A DNA stretch of 54,550 nt, taken from the NCBI GenBank assembly GCA_902810695.1, contig CADDYV010000020.1, positions 1-54,550 of the forward strand, given 5' to 3'. The position numbers and the translations under genes were made by a program. A model generated the notes under the pieces. The model saw only the letters and a program-made list of their open reading frames with translations. It was not told the origin of the DNA and made no database searches. The stretch comes from Actinomycetota bacterium (lineage in GTDB: Bacteria > Actinomycetota > Rubrobacteria > Rubrobacterales > Rubrobacteraceae). Below are positions 23,824-36,003 of this stretch, one piece after another (the stretch's first letter is position 1; the number at the start of each line of letters is the position of its first letter).

Positions 23824-24210
23824 ATGGCGCTAAGCAAGGAAGAGTTGATCGAGTCCATCGAGAACATGTCGGTCCTGGAGCTCTCGGAGCTGGTGAAGGC
23901 TCTGGAGGAGAGGTTCGGGGTATCAGCGACGGCGGTAGCAGCCGCTCCCGCTGCTGGGGCTGCGGCCGGTGAGAGCGCAGCGGCTGCCGAGGAGGAGCAG
24001 ATCGAGTTCGACGTTGTTCTGCAGGCCGCCGGCGACAAGAGGCTGCAGGTCATCAAGGAGATCCGGGCCGCCACCGGTCTCGGCCTCAAGGAGGCCAAGG
24101 CGCTGGTTGACGAGGCGCCGAAGCCGGTCAAGGAGGCCCTCTCCAAGGAGGATGCCGAGAATCTCAAGGCCAAGCTGGAAGAGGCCGGGGCTACGGTGGA
24201 GCTCAAGTAG
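23824..24210 (+). CDS. rplL: 50S ribosomal protein L7/L12
   Basis: bL12 dimers recruit elongation and initiation factors to the ribosome. The 128 residues have an N-terminal dimerisation domain (about 1-35), an Ala/Gly-rich hinge (about 37-60) and the C-terminal factor-binding domain with [23 protein letters not shown] 23824 follows GAGGAGG. It is co-transcribed with rplJ. Confidence 0.98.
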   Translation: MALSKEELIESIENMSVLELSELVKALEERFGVSATAVAAAPAAGAAAGESAAAAEEEQIEFDVVLQAAGDKRLQVIKEIRAATGLGLKEAKALVDEAPKPVKEALSKEDAENLKAKLEEAGATVELK

Positions 24211-24255
24211 CCCACAAGAAAAGTAGCGCACGGCGCAAAGCTGTGCTAAACTTCT

Positions 24256-24281
24256 GGGCGTTGGACACGAAACCAACGCCC
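24256..24281 (+). terminator. Hairpin between rplL and rpoB, probable partial terminator
   Basis: GGGCGTTGG (24256-24264) pairs perfectly with CCAACGCCC (24273-24281) around an 8-base loop. The tail ATATTTATC is AT-rich but not a clean T run. It lies where E. coli has an attenuator and RNase III site lowering rpoBC relative to rplJL. Confidence 0.6.
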
Positions 24282-24314
24282 ATATTTATCCTGAATATTT
24301 TGCCTTTCGTTTCC

Positions 24315-24343
24315 TTGACTTATCTAGGGATGAGAGGTAAGAT
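24315..24343 (+). promoter_or_regulatory. rpoBC promoter
   Basis: TTGACT (24315-24320), a 17-base spacer and TAAGAT (24338-24343) give a strong match to the vegetative consensus. The predicted transcript start near 24350 leaves a leader of about 48 bases before the rpoB TTG, with GGAGGAG in place. Confidence 0.75.
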
Positions 24344-24397
24344 ATTCGTTCGCGTGTTTAACCGTTCTTCAACGATCCGTCGCGGAGGAGAGTCAAT

Positions 24398-27300
24398 TTG
24401 GTAGTGCCCATCGTGCGCCGTAAGAGGCGTCCTTATTCGCGGACGCAAACGCTCGATTTTCAGATGCCTGGTCTTGTGGAGATCCAGCGCAGCTCCTTCG
24501 AAAAATTTATAAAGGAGGGAATCCGGCAGATACTCCAGGAGATCTCGCCGATAGAGGACTACACCGGCTCCTACGCGGTCGAGTTCGGGGAGCCGTATTT
24601 TGAAGAGCCGCAGGTTTCCGTTGATGAGTGCGTCTCCAAGGACAAGACCTATGCGGCCCCGCTTTTCGTGCGGGTGCGCTTCATAGTCAAGGAGACGGGT
24701 GAGATCCGGGAGCAGGACGTCTTTATGGGCGATTTCCCGCTCATGACGGACTGGGGCACGTTCATTATCAACGGGACCGAGCGGGTTGTGGTAACCCAGC
24801 TCGTCCGCTCTCCCGGAGCCTACATAATGGAGCCCAAGGACCCGACCAAGCAGGTTCTCACCGCGAGCCTGATGCCGGGGCGGGGTTCCTGGCTCGAATT
24901 CGAGGTGGAGACCAAGGGATACGTCTCCGTACGTATTGATCGCAAAAGGAAGCTCCCGGTTACAGTTCTCCTGAAGGCGCTCGATATAGGCGGTGGGCCG
25001 GAGGAGATCCTGGAGCGTTTCGGGGACTCCTGGCTGATGCGCAACACCCTGGAGCGCGACGACACCACTTCGCGGGATGAAGCTCTGCTGGAAGTCTTCC
25101 GGCGGCAGCGTCCCGGAGAGCCGGTCAACCTGGAGAACGCCAGAAATCTGGTCGAGGGTCTCTTCTTCGATCCCAAGCGTTACGACCTTACCGAGGTTGG
25201 TCGCTACAAGGTCAACAAGAAACTCAAGCTCGATGTGCCAAAGGACGTTTACACGCTCACCAACGAGGACATCGAGGGGCTCTTGAGGCGCCTGATCGAG
25301 ATCGCCGAGGGGTTCGCCGAGGAAGAGGAGTTCGGCCGGATCAACTACGAGCGGCACCGGCACCTTCTGGACGAGTACGAGCACCTCGGAAACAGGCGGC
25401 TCAGGACCGTCGGAGAACTGGTGCAGGAAGCGTTCCGGATCGGGATGTACCGCATGGAGCGCGTGGTGCGCGAGCGGATGACCACCCAGGACGAGGAGAA
25501 CATAACCCCTCAGAGCGTGGTCAACACCAAGCCGGTGGCGAGCGCCATCAAGGAATTCTTTGGATCCAGCCAGCTCTCGCAGTTCATGGACCAGACCAAT
25601 ACCTTGAGTGGTCTGTCCCACCGCAGGCGTCTTAACGCGATGGGCGCGGGCGGCCTCTCGCGGGAGCGGGCTCCCATCGAGGTCCGCGACGTTCACCCGA
25701 CGCACTACGGCCGGATGTGCCCGATAGAGACGCCCGAGGGACCGAACATCGGCTTGATCGGGAACCTCTCGTCGTTCGCGATCGTGAACGAGTACGGCTT
25801 CGTGCAGACGCCGTACCGCAGGGTCGTGGATGGTGTGGCGACCGAGGAGATCGTCTACCTCTCGGCTGATGAGGAAGAGGACCTCATTATCGCGCAGGCC
25901 AACACCCCGGTAGACCCGAAGACCGGCAGGATCATCGAGGATCAGGTCCTCGCCCGCACCAGGGGCGGCGATGTCTCGACGGTGCCGCCCGAAGAGGTTG
26001 ACTACATGGACGTGGCCCCGTTGCAAACCGTCTCGGTGGCAACAGCTCTAATCCCGTTCCTGGAGCACGACGACGCCAACCGGGCACTCATGGGGGCGAA
26101 CATGCAGAAGCAGGCCGTCCCGCTCTTGCGGAGCGAGGCCCCATACGTGGGGACCGGGATGGAGTTCAGGGCTGCTGCGGATACCGGTGATGTGCTCCTC
26201 GCCCGCAACGCCGGGAAGGTCGAGAACGTTACGGCTTCCAGGATCTCGGTTCGTCGGGAGAGCGGGGAACTCGACGAGTACCGTCTGAGGAAGTTTGCCC
26301 GCTCCAACCAGGGAACCTGCGTAAACCAGCGCCCGATAGTCAAGGAAGGTGAGGAAGTCGAGGCCGGGAGCGTGCTGGCCGACGGTTCCTCGACCGATGA
26401 AGGCGAGCTGGCGTTGGGGAAGAACCTGTGTGTGGCGTTCATGCCGTGGGAAGGGTACAACTTCGAGGATGCGATCATCGTCTCCGAGCGTCTCGTCAAG
26501 GACGATGTGCTCTCCTCTATCCACATCGAGGAGTACGAGGTGCAGGCCCGCGACACCAAGCTGGGTCCAGAGGAGATCACCCGCGACATCCCCAACGCTT
26601 CCGACGATGTGCTGATGAACCTCGACGCCGACGGCATCATCCGCATCGGGGCCGAGGTCGGTTCGGGGGATGTCCTGGTAGGCAAAGTTACCCCGAAAGG
26701 CGAGAGCGAGCCGACGCCTGAAGAGAAGCTTTTGCGTGCGATCTTCGGCGAGAAGGCGCGAGAGGTCAAGGACTCCTCCCTAAAGGTCCCGCACGGCGAA
26801 GGCGGCGTCGTCATAGATATCAAGCGTTTCAGCCGGGACAACGGCGACGAACTTGCGCCTGGAGTGAACGAGATGGTGCGGGTCTTCGTCGCGGCGAAGC
26901 GCAAGATCGCCGAGGGCGACAAGCTCGCCGGGCGTCACGGAAACAAGGGCGTCATCTCCAAGATCGTGCCCGAAGAGGACATGCCGTTCATGGAGGACGG
27001 TACTCCGGTTGACGTGATCCTCTCGCCGCTCGGCGTGCCGAGCCGGATGAATATAGGCCAGATTCTGGAGACTCACCTCGGCTGGGCGGCGAGCAAGGGA
27101 TTTGGCGAGAACGGCGGCGAGCCTCAGTTCGTCTCGACGCCGGTCTTCCAGGGCGCTTCGGTGGACGACATCAGCGAGGCGATCGAGAAGGTCCGCCAGG
27201 ATGGTGGCGCGAGGGTCGGCATGGGCCGTGGCGGGAAGGTTACGCTCTACGACGGGCGCACCGGGGAGCCTTTCGACGGCAGGATCACGGTCGGTTGCAT

Positions 27301-27772
27301 GTACATCATGAAGCTGAATCACCTGGTGGACGACAAGATCCACGCCCGCTCCACGGGTCCGTACTCGCTGGTCACCCAGCAGCCGCTCGGCGGTAAGGCG
27401 CAGTTCGGCGGGCAGAGGTTCGGCGAGATGGAGGTGTGGGCGCTCGAAGCCTACGGCGCGGCGCACACCCTGCAGGAACTTCTGACGATAAAGAGCGACG
27501 ACCGGATCGGGCGGGTCAAGAGCTACGAGTCTATCGTCAAGGGCGAGAATATCCCCGAGCCCGGCGTGCCGGCGAGCTTCAAGGTGCTCCTGAAGGAGAT
27601 GCAGTCTCTGGGGCTCTCGGTCAAGCCGGTCTACAACGCCGAGGCCGCTGAGGACACCGACCAGCGCGACTGGGACGAGGCCGCGCGGGCTTTGGGGATC
27701 AACCTCAGCCGCGAGGAACCAATAGGAAATTTGGATGACACGCCGGATACGTTCTCCAGAGGAGGGATGTAA
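24398..27772 (+). CDS. rpoB: DNA-directed RNA polymerase subunit beta
   Basis: The 1124-residue subunit forms one half of the RNA polymerase active-site cleft and the rifamycin pocket. Conserved blocks include [51 protein letters not shown] and [14 protein letters not shown] 24398 is preceded by GGAGGAG at seven bases. In the rifamycin region, His408 (E. coli H526) is kept, but the position of S531 is Asn413, L533 is Met415 and N518 is Thr, which may lower rifampicin binding. rpoC starts three bases after the stop. Confidence 0.98.
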   Translation: MVVPIVRRKRRPYSRTQTLDFQMPGLVEIQRSSFEKFIKEGIRQILQEISPIEDYTGSYAVEFGEPYFEEPQVSVDECVSKDKTYAAPLFVRVRFIVKETGEIREQDVFMGDFPLMTDWGTFIINGTERVVVTQLVRSPGAYIMEPKDPTKQVLTASLMPGRGSWLEFEVETKGYVSVRIDRKRKLPVTVLLKALDIGGGPEEILERFGDSWLMRNTLERDDTTSRDEALLEVFRRQRPGEPVNLENARNLVEGLFFDPKRYDLTEVGRYKVNKKLKLDVPKDVYTLTNEDIEGLLRRLIEIAEGFAEEEEFGRINYERHRHLLDEYEHLGNRRLRTVGELVQEAFRIGMYRMERVVRERMTTQDEENITPQSVVNTKPVASAIKEFFGSSQLSQFMDQTNTLSGLSHRRRLNAMGAGGLSRERAPIEVRDVHPTHYGRMCPIETPEGPNIGLIGNLSSFAIVNEYGFVQTPYRRVVDGVATEEIVYLSADEEEDLIIAQANTPVDPKTGRIIEDQVLARTRGGDVSTVPPEEVDYMDVAPLQTVSVATALIPFLEHDDANRALMGANMQKQAVPLLRSEAPYVGTGMEFRAAADTGDVLLARNAGKVENVTASRISVRRESGELDEYRLRKFARSNQGTCVNQRPIVKEGEEVEAGSVLADGSSTDEGELALGKNLCVAFMPWEGYNFEDAIIVSERLVKDDVLSSIHIEEYEVQARDTKLGPEEITRDIPNASDDVLMNLDADGIIRIGAEVGSGDVLVGKVTPKGESEPTPEEKLLRAIFGEKAREVKDSSLKVPHGEGGVVIDIKRFSRDNGDELAPGVNEMVRVFVAAKRKIAEGDKLAGRHGNKGVISKIVPEEDMPFMEDGTPVDVILSPLGVPSRMNIGQILETHLGWAASKGFGENGGEPQFVSTPVFQGASVDDISEAIEKVRQDGGARVGMGRGGKVTLYDGRTGEPFDGRITVGCMYIMKLNHLVDDKIHARSTGPYSLVTQQPLGGKAQFGGQRFGEMEVWALEAYGAAHTLQELLTIKSDDRIGRVKSYESIVKGENIPEPGVPASFKVLLKEMQSLGLSVKPVYNAEAAEDTDQRDWDEAARALGINLSREEPIGNLDDTPDTFSRGGM

Positions 27773-27775
27773 GGG

Positions 27776-30700
27776 TTGCAGAGCCTAGAGCGCGACATAG
27801 ACATAAACAAGCTGGAGAAGATCTCCATCGGCCTCGCCTCCGCGGAGGAGATCCGGGAGTGGTCCCGCGGCGAGGTCACCAAGCCGGAGACGATCAACTA
27901 CCGTACGCTGCGTCCTGAGAAGGACGGGCTGTTCTGCGAGCGGATCTTCGGACCCTCGAAGGACTTCGAGTGCTACTGCGGCAAGTACAAGAGAATCCGC
28001 TTCAAGGGCATCATCTGCGAGCGGTGCGGCGTCGAGGTTACCCGTGCCCGCGTCCGTCGCGACCGGATGGGCCACATCGAGCTCGCCGCGCCGATAGCGC
28101 ACGTATGGTTCGTCAAGGGCGTGCCGAGCCGGATGGGATACCTGCTGGATATAAGCCCGAAGGATCTCGACCGGGTGCTCTACTTCGCCAGCTCCATAGT
28201 TACCTGGGTTGATCGGGAGGCGCGGGCAAACGACATAGACACCCTGCGCGAGCAGGTCGAGATGGAGATCCAGCAGCTCGAACAGGACCGGGAAGAGGAA
28301 GTGACCCAGATCCAGGCCCTCAGAACCAAGCGCGAGAGCGTTATCAAGGGCGAGAGCAGCCCGGATGAGCTGACCGAGGAGTACGCGGACATCCCCGAGG
28401 AGAACCGCGAGGCTGCTATCGAGAAGGTCCACAAGCAGGCCGAAGAAGATATCGCCGACATCCGGCGCTCGATGGACGAGCAGATAGAGCTGGTTCGCAG
28501 GGCCTGGGAGGAGTTCCAGACTTTAGAGCCACGCCAGATCGTGGACGACGAGGAGCTCTTCCGCGAGATGAAGGACCGCTTCGGTGATGAGTGGGGTTTC
28601 GGCGTGTACTTCCGCGGCGGCATGGGTGCGGAGTCCATCCGCGACCTCATCCAGCAGGTTGACCTGGAGGAAGAGGCACAGGGACTCAGAGAGACGATCA
28701 ACGAGTCTCGCGGCCAGAGGCGCCAGAAGGCCATCAAGCGTCTGAAGGTCGTTGACGCTTTCCGCACCAGCGACAATGACCCCGCGTGGATGATCATGGA
28801 TGCCATCCCGGTTCTGCCGCCGGACTTGAGGCCGATGGTCCAGCTAGACGGCGGCAGGTTCGCCACGAGCGACCTCAACGACCTCTACCGCCGGGTCATA
28901 AACCGCAACAACCGCCTCAAGAGGCTGCTGGACCTCGGAGCACCGGATGTGATCGTGAACAACGAGAAGCGGATGCTTCAGGAAGCGGTTGACGCGCTGT
29001 TCGATAACGGCAGGCGCGGGCGCGCCGTAACCGGAGCGGGCAACCGGGCGCTCAAGTCCCTCTCCGACATGCTCAAAGGGAAGCAGGGGCGGTTGCGCGG
29101 GAACCTTCTGGGCAAGCGCGTTGACTACTCGGGCCGCTCCGTCATCGTGGTCGGGCCGGAGCTGAAGATGCACCAGTGCGGCCTGCCACGTCTCATGGCG
29201 GTCGAGCTGTTCAAGCCGTTCGTGATGAAGATGCTGGTAGACCGGGCGCTTGCGCCGAACATCCGGAGCGCCAAGCAGATGGTCGAGCGGCTGCGTCCCG
29301 AAGTCTGGGATGTGCTCGAAGATGTGATCAAGGAGCATCCGGTCCTGTTGAACCGCGCCCCGACGCTGCACCGTCTCGGTATCCAGGCGTTCGAGCCGGT
29401 TCTGGTAGAGGGGAAGGCGATACAGGTCCACCCGCTAGTGTGCGCGGCGTTCAACGCGGACTTCGACGGGGACCAGATGGCGGTGCACGTGCCGCTCTCG
29501 CCGGAGGCGCAGGCTGAGGCACGCCTCTTGATGCTCTCGACGCAGAGCATCCTGCAGCCCTCGAACGGGTTCCCGATCGCCGTTCCCTCGCAGGACATGG
29601 TGCTCGGCCTCTACTACATCACCTACGCCGACGACGACTTCGAAGAGCAGGAAGTAAAGGGTTTCCTCTCCTCCTACGACGAGGCAGAGGCGGCCTACAA
29701 GGAAGGAACTCTCAAGGTACACGACAAGGTCTTGCTCCGGCGCAATGGCGAGAGGGTGGAGACGACACTTGGGCGTGCGATCTTCAACGAGAATATCGAG
29801 CACACCCTGGAAGACTATCTCGGCGACGCCTACGATCCCGAGGATTACGAGTTCGTCAATCACACCCTCAAGAAGGGTGAGATCAAGGACCTCGTCGCCC
29901 GGTACGTGAACCGTTATCCGACCGAGCTTACCAGCCGGCTTCTCGACGCCCTGAAGAAGATGGGCTTCCACACGGCGACGCGTGCTGGCGTCTCCATCGG
30001 CAAGAACGACATCGTCGTGCCGGAGCAGAAGCCAGAGATCCTTGCCAAGTACGAGGCCCTGGTGAACGAGGTCGAGGAGCAGTGGGATCAGGGCTTCATC
30101 TCCGATGACGAGCGTTCCGAGCGGGTCATCAACCTCTGGACCCAGGCCAAGAACGAGGTCGAGGACGCGATGAAGGCGAACCTCTGGAAGCTGAACCCGG
30201 TCTACATGATGGCCAACTCCGGTGCCAGGGGTAACTACTCCCAGATCACCCAGCTCGCCGGGATGCGCGGCCTTATGACCAACACGAAGGGTGAGATCAT
30301 TGACGAGCCCGTGAAGAGCAACTTCATGGAGGGGCTCTCGGTTCTGGAGTACTTCACCTCGACCCACGGCGCGCGAAAGGGCCAGGCCGATACCGCGCTC
30401 AGGACAGCAGACTCCGGTTATCTGACCCGGCGTCTGGTAGATGTCTCCCAGGGCGTCATCATAAGCGGCGAGGACTGCGGCACCGACGAGTACACGGATA
30501 TACCACTGTACCTGGAGAGCGGAGACCCCAACGACTCCGTGGCCGCACGCTATCTGGCGCGCGACCTGATCAATCCAGAGACCGGCGAGGTCGTGGCCGA
30601 GGCGGGGACGGACATTACGCCGACCCTGATGGCCCGCTGGCGCGAAGAGCTGCCACGCGAGACGATGGTCCCGGTGCGCACGCCGACCAAGTGCCGTAGC

Positions 30701-31660
30701 CCGCACGGTATCTGCCGGAGGTGCTACGGGCGCGCTCTCTCGACCTACCGTCCCGTGGACGTGGGCGAGGCCGTGGGTATCATCGCGGCCCAGTCAATCG
30801 GCGAGCCGGGCACCCAGCTCACGATGCGTACCTTCCACACCGGCGGCGTCGCGGGTGAGGACATCACCGCGGGTCTGCCGAGGGTCGTGGAGCTCTTCGA
30901 AGCCCGCCACCCCAAGGCCGAGGGCATTATCTCGGAGATTGACGGGCGCGTGAGCCTGGAGGATGAAGGCGACCGGATGATCAAGGTCACGGTCACTTCC
31001 CCGGATGGGACCGAGTCCAGGGAGTACAGGATGGAGCGCCAGCTCCTGAGCGACAAGATCGTGGAGGGCGCAGAGATCCAGGCGAACACCCCGCTCACCG
31101 ACCCGGAGAGCACGGCGATCTACCCGCATACGATCCTGGAGAACGACCTGCGCTACGATCGCGGCACCACTGCGACCGAGCGTTACCTCGTCAACGAGGT
31201 TCAGAAGGTCTACCGGGCACAGGGCGTGGACATCCACGACAAGCACATCGAGGTCGTCGTCCGGCAGATGCTCCGCAAGGTCGTCGTTGACGAGCCAGGG
31301 GACACGAGTTTCCTGCCCGAGCAGGTCACCGATATGTTCGCGGTGGAGCAAGAGAACGAGCGGGTCGAAGCCGAGGGAGGCCAGCCGGCCACCTTCCACC
31401 GGATCCTGATGGGCATAACCAAGGCTTCGCTCGCCACCGACAGCTTCCTCTCGGCGGCTTCCTTCCAGGAGACGGCACGGGTGCTGACCGACGCGGCCAT
31501 CGAGGGCAAGAAGGACGATCTCAGAGGCCTCAAGGAGAACATCCTTATCGGCAAGCTGATCCCCGCTGCCACCGGTCTGCCGCAGTACCGGCGGCTTACG
31601 GTGGCGGTCGAGGGCTACAGAGCCGAGGATGTGGATGAGCTTGACATAGCGGCTTCCTGA
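27776..31660 (+). CDS. rpoC: DNA-directed RNA polymerase subunit beta'
   Basis: The 1294 residues include the N-terminal zinc site [20 protein letters not shown], the catalytic Mg motif NADFDGD near residue 560, the second zinc site [13 protein letters not shown], and the trigger-loop/bridge region with [21 protein letters not shown] long acidic coiled insert sits near residues 155-245, as in other actinobacterial proteins. TTG 27776 follows rpoB by three bases. The 3' end contains the -35 box of the str promoter. Confidence 0.98.
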   Translation: MQSLERDIDINKLEKISIGLASAEEIREWSRGEVTKPETINYRTLRPEKDGLFCERIFGPSKDFECYCGKYKRIRFKGIICERCGVEVTRARVRRDRMGHIELAAPIAHVWFVKGVPSRMGYLLDISPKDLDRVLYFASSIVTWVDREARANDIDTLREQVEMEIQQLEQDREEEVTQIQALRTKRESVIKGESSPDELTEEYADIPEENREAAIEKVHKQAEEDIADIRRSMDEQIELVRRAWEEFQTLEPRQIVDDEELFREMKDRFGDEWGFGVYFRGGMGAESIRDLIQQVDLEEEAQGLRETINESRGQRRQKAIKRLKVVDAFRTSDNDPAWMIMDAIPVLPPDLRPMVQLDGGRFATSDLNDLYRRVINRNNRLKRLLDLGAPDVIVNNEKRMLQEAVDALFDNGRRGRAVTGAGNRALKSLSDMLKGKQGRLRGNLLGKRVDYSGRSVIVVGPELKMHQCGLPRLMAVELFKPFVMKMLVDRALAPNIRSAKQMVERLRPEVWDVLEDVIKEHPVLLNRAPTLHRLGIQAFEPVLVEGKAIQVHPLVCAAFNADFDGDQMAVHVPLSPEAQAEARLLMLSTQSILQPSNGFPIAVPSQDMVLGLYYITYADDDFEEQEVKGFLSSYDEAEAAYKEGTLKVHDKVLLRRNGERVETTLGRAIFNENIEHTLEDYLGDAYDPEDYEFVNHTLKKGEIKDLVARYVNRYPTELTSRLLDALKKMGFHTATRAGVSIGKNDIVVPEQKPEILAKYEALVNEVEEQWDQGFISDDERSERVINLWTQAKNEVEDAMKANLWKLNPVYMMANSGARGNYSQITQLAGMRGLMTNTKGEIIDEPVKSNFMEGLSVLEYFTSTHGARKGQADTALRTADSGYLTRRLVDVSQGVIISGEDCGTDEYTDIPLYLESGDPNDSVAARYLARDLINPETGEVVAEAGTDITPTLMARWREELPRETMVPVRTPTKCRSPHGICRRCYGRALSTYRPVDVGEAVGIIAAQSIGEPGTQLTMRTFHTGGVAGEDITAGLPRVVELFEARHPKAEGIISEIDGRVSLEDEGDRMIKVTVTSPDGTESREYRMERQLLSDKIVEGAEIQANTPLTDPESTAIYPHTILENDLRYDRGTTATERYLVNEVQKVYRAQGVDIHDKHIEVVVRQMLRKVVVDEPGDTSFLPEQVTDMFAVEQENERVEAEGGQPATFHRILMGITKASLATDSFLSAASFQETARVLTDAAIEGKKDDLRGLKENILIGKLIPAATGLPQYRRLTVAVEGYRAEDVDELDIAAS

Positions 31661-31669
31661 GCCTAAAAT
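31641..31669 (+). promoter_or_regulatory. str operon promoter, overlapping the end of rpoC
   Basis: A perfect -35 TTGACA (31641-31646) lies in the last codons of rpoC, then a 17-base spacer and TAAAAT (31664-31669). Transcription should start near 31675-31678, giving a leader of about 100 bases before rpsL. Confidence 0.8.
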
Positions 31670-31671
31670 AG

Positions 31672-31724
31672 CGCGTCGCAGCTACGGGCGAGGGGCGATG
31701 CTGCCCTTTTGTGGCTGCGGCGCG
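31672..31724 (+). promoter_or_regulatory. Structured leader upstream of rpsL
   Basis: CGCGTCGCAGC (31672-31682) pairs with GCTGCGGCGCG (31714-31724) with one G-U, enclosing a smaller GGGC/GCCC stem (31686-31689 with 31703-31706) that is followed by TTTT. It lies wholly between rpoC and rpsL. It could be an r-protein binding site or attenuator; this is inference from position and pairing. Confidence 0.5.
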
Positions 31725-31777
31725 TAACTTTGTTGTAAACCCCTTTTCTACAGAAACGAGAAAGGAGAGGCGCGGCT

Positions 31778-32146
31778 GTGCCAACGACCAACCAGCTTGT
31801 GCGCAAAGAGCGGGTAAAACAGACCAAGAAGACAGCGACACCGGCGCTGCGTCGCTCGCCGCAGCGGCGGGGAGTGTGCACGCGCGTCTCGACCCAGACC
31901 CCCAAGAAGCCGAACTCGGCTCTGCGCAAGATCGCCCGAGTAAGGCTCACGAACGGGCATGAGATCACAGCATACATCCCGGGAGAGGGGCATAACCTGC
32001 AGGAGCACTCGGTCGTGCTGGTACGCGGCGGGCGTGTCAAAGACCTGCCGGGCGTGCGCTACAAGGTCGTGCGCGGGGCCCTGGACACCCTGGGCGTCAA
32101 CGACCGCAAGCAGAGCCGCTCCAGGTACGGGACCAAGAGGTCTTAA
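31778..32146 (+). CDS. rpsL: 30S ribosomal protein S12
   Basis: uS12 lies at the decoding centre and controls accuracy. The 122 residues contain [20 protein letters not shown] and [24 protein letters not shown]; both lysines linked to streptomycin resistance when changed are intact, as is the Asp normally methylthiolated. GTG 31778 is preceded by AAGGAG. First gene of the str operon. Confidence 0.98.
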   Translation: MPTTNQLVRKERVKQTKKTATPALRRSPQRRGVCTRVSTQTPKKPNSALRKIARVRLTNGHEITAYIPGEGHNLQEHSVVLVRGGRVKDLPGVRYKVVRGALDTLGVNDRKQSRSRYGTKRS

Positions 32147-32162
32147 AGGAGGGTATGTAGAG

Positions 32163-32633
32163 ATGCCGAGGCGCGCAGCACCGCCGAAGAGGAAGATCCC
32201 GCCCGATCCCGTGTACGGGAGCGTTCTCGTCCATCAGCTTATCAACAAGGTCATGACCGACGGAAAGAAAGGCAAGGCCGAGAAGATAGTCTACGACGCG
32301 CTCTCGATGGTTGAGGAGAGAACCGGCAACAACCCGGTCAACGTCCTCAACAACGCGGTGGACAACGTAAAGCCCCGCCTTGAGGTCCGTAGCCGCAGGG
32401 TGGGGGGGGCAACCTACCAGGTCCCGGTAGAGGTTATTCCCCGCCGGGCGAACACGCTGGCTCTGCGCTGGATCGTGGGCTACGCCCGCCAGCGCCGGGA
32501 GAAGACGATGAGCCGCAGGCTGGCCGGAGAGATCCTCGACGCCAACGACAACGTGGGATCGAGCGTCAAGCGCAAGGACGATACCCACCGGATGGCCGAG
32601 GCCAACCGGGCGTTCGCACACTATAGATGGTGA
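32163..32633 (+). CDS. rpsG: 30S ribosomal protein S7
   Basis: uS7 nucleates the 16S head domain and contacts E-site tRNA; in E. coli it represses the str operon. The 156 residues begin [20 protein letters not shown] and include [32 protein letters not shown], both conserved. ATG 32163 follows AAAGGAGGG; the upstream in-frame starts lie inside rpsL. Confidence 0.97.
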   Translation: MPRRAAPPKRKIPPDPVYGSVLVHQLINKVMTDGKKGKAEKIVYDALSMVEERTGNNPVNVLNNAVDNVKPRLEVRSRRVGGATYQVPVEVIPRRANTLALRWIVGYARQRREKTMSRRLAGEILDANDNVGSSVKRKDDTHRMAEANRAFAHYRW

Positions 32634-32648
32634 TGAGGTGCTTGTTAT

Positions 32649-34790
32649 ATGGCTGTATCCGTAGCTAGAAAAACCCCGCTGCGCCGGGTCCGAAATATCG
32701 GGATCATGGCGCACATAGACGCGGGGAAAACCACGACAACCGAACGTATCCTCCTGTACACAGGGCTCACCCACAAGCTGGGCGAAGTCCATGACGGCAA
32801 CGCCGTTATGGACTGGATGTCACAGGAGCGTGAGCGCGGCATTACCATAACCAGCGCCGCCACAACCGTGTTCTGGGGCGGCATCGAAGGCTCCTCCAAA
32901 AACGGTAAACAGGGGACCTCCCACAGCCGTATCCCCGAGCAGTACCGGATCAACATTATAGACACGCCCGGACACGTGGACTTCACGGTCGAGGTGGAGC
33001 GGTCGCTGCGGGTTTTGGACGGGGCGATCGCTTTGTTCGACTCCGTGGCCGGGGTTGAGCCGCAGTCGGAGACCGTGTGGCGGCAGGCGGACAAATATCA
33101 TGTGCCGCGCATAGCGTTCGTGAACAAGATGGACCGGATCGGGGCCGACTTCTATCACGCGGTCCAGACCATGAAGGACAGGCTCGGGGCGAATGCGGTT
33201 CCGGTGCAGCTTCCGATCGGCTCGGAGAGCGAGTTCGAGGGGATCGTAGACCTCGTGGAGATGAAGGCCATCATCTACGAGGACGACCTAGGAGCCGAGT
33301 GGAGAGAGGCGGAGATACCTGACGACCTGAAGACGCTTGCCGAGGAGTACCGGGAGAAGCTGCTCGAGGCGGTCGCCGACCAAGACGAAGAGCTGATGAT
33401 GATGTACCTGGAAGGCGAGGAGATAGACCCGGACCAGCTCCGGGCGGCGATACGGAAGGCCACGCTCGCCATCCAGATGACCCCGGTATTCTGCGGATCG
33501 GCGTTCAAGAACAAAGGTGTGCAGCCGCTCCTGGACGGAGTAATAGACTACCTGCCGAGCCCGCTGGATGTACCTCCGATCCACGGGGAGACGATGGACG
33601 GTGAGGAGATCACCCGCGAGGCTAACGAGAACGGGCCTCTGGCGGCGCTCGCCTTCAAGGTTCAGACCGACCCCCACGTCGGCAAGCTCACCTACATGCG
33701 GGTCTACTCCGGGACGCTCAAGGCGGGATCCTACGTGTACAACACGAGCAAGGGCAAGCGCGAGCGCGTGGGACGCCTGTTGCAGATGCACGCCAACTCC
33801 CGCGAGCAGCGCGAGGAGGTCTACGCCGGGGAGCTAGTCGCGGCCATCGGGCTCTCGGATACGGGTACGGGAGATACGATCATCGCGGCGGACGATCCGG
33901 AGCAGATCGTGCTGGAGCAGATGGTGTTCCCGGAGCCTGTCATCCATCAGGCCATCGAGCCCAAGACCAAGGCCGACCAGGAGAAGCTGAGCCAGGCTCT
34001 CCAGCGTCTCGCGGACGAAGACCCTACCTTCACCGTCAGGACGGACGAGGAGACGGGGCAGACGATCATCGGCGGTATGGGCGAATTGCACCTGGAGATC
34101 ATACTCGACAGGCTCCTGCGGGAGTTCCGGGTGGACGCCAACATCGGAAAGCCCCAGGTCGCCTACCGGGAGACGGTTCGCCGGCGGGCCGAGAACGTCG
34201 AGGGCCGGTTCGTCCGGCAGACCGGCGGTCGGGGTCAGTACGGGCACGCCGTCATCAACCTCGAACACAACGACGAGGGCGGTTACGAATTCGAGAACAA
34301 GATCGTCGGCGGCGTTATTCCGAGGGAGTTCATTCCGAGCGTTGACAAGGGTATCCAGGACGCGCTGGACTCCGGCGTTGTGGCGGGGTATCCGGTCGTG
34401 GATATCAGGGTGGAGCTGGTGGATGGCTCCTACCACGAGGTTGACTCCTCGGAGATGGCGTTCCAGATCGCGGGTTCCATGGCCGCCAGGGAAGCCCTCA
34501 AGCGGGCCAACTCGGTCCTTCTGGAGCCGATCATGGACGTCGAGGTTGTTGTGCCGGAGGAGTTCATGGGAGATGTGATGGGCGACCTATCGTCCAGGCG
34601 CGGTCACATACAGGGCATGGACTCCCGCGGCGGTGGGCAGGTCATCCGGGCGATGGTCCCGCTGGCAGAGATGTTCGGGTACGCCACGACCGTCCGGAGC
34701 AAGACCCAGGGCCGGGCGACCTTCACGATGCAGTTCGACCACTACGACGAAGTGCCCAAGAGCATAGCGCAGGAAATAGCCGAGAGGTAA
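32649..34790 (+). CDS. fusA: Elongation factor G
   Basis: GTPase that drives translocation and, with RRF, ribosome recycling. The 713 residues show G1 [12 protein letters not shown], switch [13 protein letters not shown]3 DTPGHVDF, G4 NKMD and the C-terminal domains III-V. Between switch I and G3 there is a hydrophilic stretch (about 77-98, [12 protein letters not shown]...) clearly longer than the short loop in most bacterial EF-G. It lies between rpsG and tuf, as in most str operons, so it is taken as the main EF-G. Confidence 0.97.
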   Translation: MAVSVARKTPLRRVRNIGIMAHIDAGKTTTTERILLYTGLTHKLGEVHDGNAVMDWMSQERERGITITSAATTVFWGGIEGSSKNGKQGTSHSRIPEQYRINIIDTPGHVDFTVEVERSLRVLDGAIALFDSVAGVEPQSETVWRQADKYHVPRIAFVNKMDRIGADFYHAVQTMKDRLGANAVPVQLPIGSESEFEGIVDLVEMKAIIYEDDLGAEWREAEIPDDLKTLAEEYREKLLEAVADQDEELMMMYLEGEEIDPDQLRAAIRKATLAIQMTPVFCGSAFKNKGVQPLLDGVIDYLPSPLDVPPIHGETMDGEEITREANENGPLAALAFKVQTDPHVGKLTYMRVYSGTLKAGSYVYNTSKGKRERVGRLLQMHANSREQREEVYAGELVAAIGLSDTGTGDTIIAADDPEQIVLEQMVFPEPVIHQAIEPKTKADQEKLSQALQRLADEDPTFTVRTDEETGQTIIGGMGELHLEIILDRLLREFRVDANIGKPQVAYRETVRRRAENVEGRFVRQTGGRGQYGHAVINLEHNDEGGYEFENKIVGGVIPREFIPSVDKGIQDALDSGVVAGYPVVDIRVELVDGSYHEVDSSEMAFQIAGSMAAREALKRANSVLLEPIMDVEVVVPEEFMGDVMGDLSSRRGHIQGMDSRGGGQVIRAMVPLAEMFGYATTVRSKTQGRATFTMQFDHYDEVPKSIAQEIAER

Positions 34791-34801
34791 GGAGGAAGAA
34801 G

Positions 34802-36003
34802 ATGGGCAAGGCGAGATTTGAGAGGACCAAGCCACACATAAACATCGGCACCATAGGGCATGTGGATCACGGCAAGACCACCCTCACCGCTGCCATTACC
34901 AAGGTGCTGCACAAGAGAGTGCCCAACGACAGCGCCAACAAAGTGGTGGCCTTCGAGCAGATTGACAACGCTCCCGAGGAGAAGCAGAGAGGGATAACAA
35001 TAGCCACCTCTCACCAGGAGTACGCTACCGAAAAACGCCATTATGCGCATGTGGACTGCCCTGGGCATGCTGACTACGTAAAGAACATGATTACCGGGGC
35101 TGCCCAGATGGATGGGGCCATTCTGGTGGTATCTGCAGCAGATGGACCCATGCCCCAGACCAGAGAGCACATCCTGCTAGCCAGGCAGGTAGGGGTACCT
35201 TCCATAGTTGTGTTTTTGAACAAGGCGGACATGGTAGATGATGCGGAGCTACTTGAGCTGGTAGAGATGGAAGTGAGAGAGCTACTTACCGAGTATGACT
35301 TCCCAGGCGATGAGGTACCGGTAATAGTAGGCTCTGCCCTAAGAGCCTTAGAAGGCGATGAAGGGGAGTACGGCGAAGAGGCGATCATGAAGCTCATGGA
35401 CGCCGTAGATGAGTATGTCCCAGAGCCAAAAAGAGACACCGAGAAGCCCTTCCTACTGGCCATAGAGGATGTCTTCTCCATAACCGGGCGAGGAACGGTA
35501 GCCACAGGGCGGGTAGAGCAGGGGATATTGCGTCTCAACGAAGAAGTAGAGATAGTAGGGATAAGGCCCACCCGAAAGACGGTAGTAACGGGCATAGAGA
35601 TGTTCAACAAGAGTATGGATGAGGCGCAGGCAGGAGACAATGTAGGAGTTCTCTTAAGAGGGATAAGAAGAGATGAGATAGAGCGGGGGCAGGTTTTGGC
35701 CAAGCCTGGGAGCATAACCCCCCACACCCGCTTCAAAGCGGAGGTATATGTCCTCTCCAAAGAAGAGGGGGGACGTCACACCCCGTTTTTCAGCAACTAC
35801 CGTCCGCAGTTCTACTTCCGCACCACTGATGTAACGGGGGAGATCACCCTCGAAGAAGGAGTAGAGATGGTGATGCCGGGGGACAACACGGTAATGGAAG
35901 CGAAGTTGATCTCACCTATAGCGATGGATGAGGGCTTAAACTTTGCCATAAGGGAAGGTGGCCGCACTGTTGGTGCTGGTGTGGTTACGGAAATCATAGA
36001 GTA
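34802..36003 (+). repeat. Long direct repeat, tuf copy 2 (partner 19621-20822)
   Basis: Same-orientation partner of the first tuf tract. Recombination between the two would delete or duplicate about 15 kb including rpoBC, so selection should act against it while gene conversion keeps the copies equal. Confidence 0.93.
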
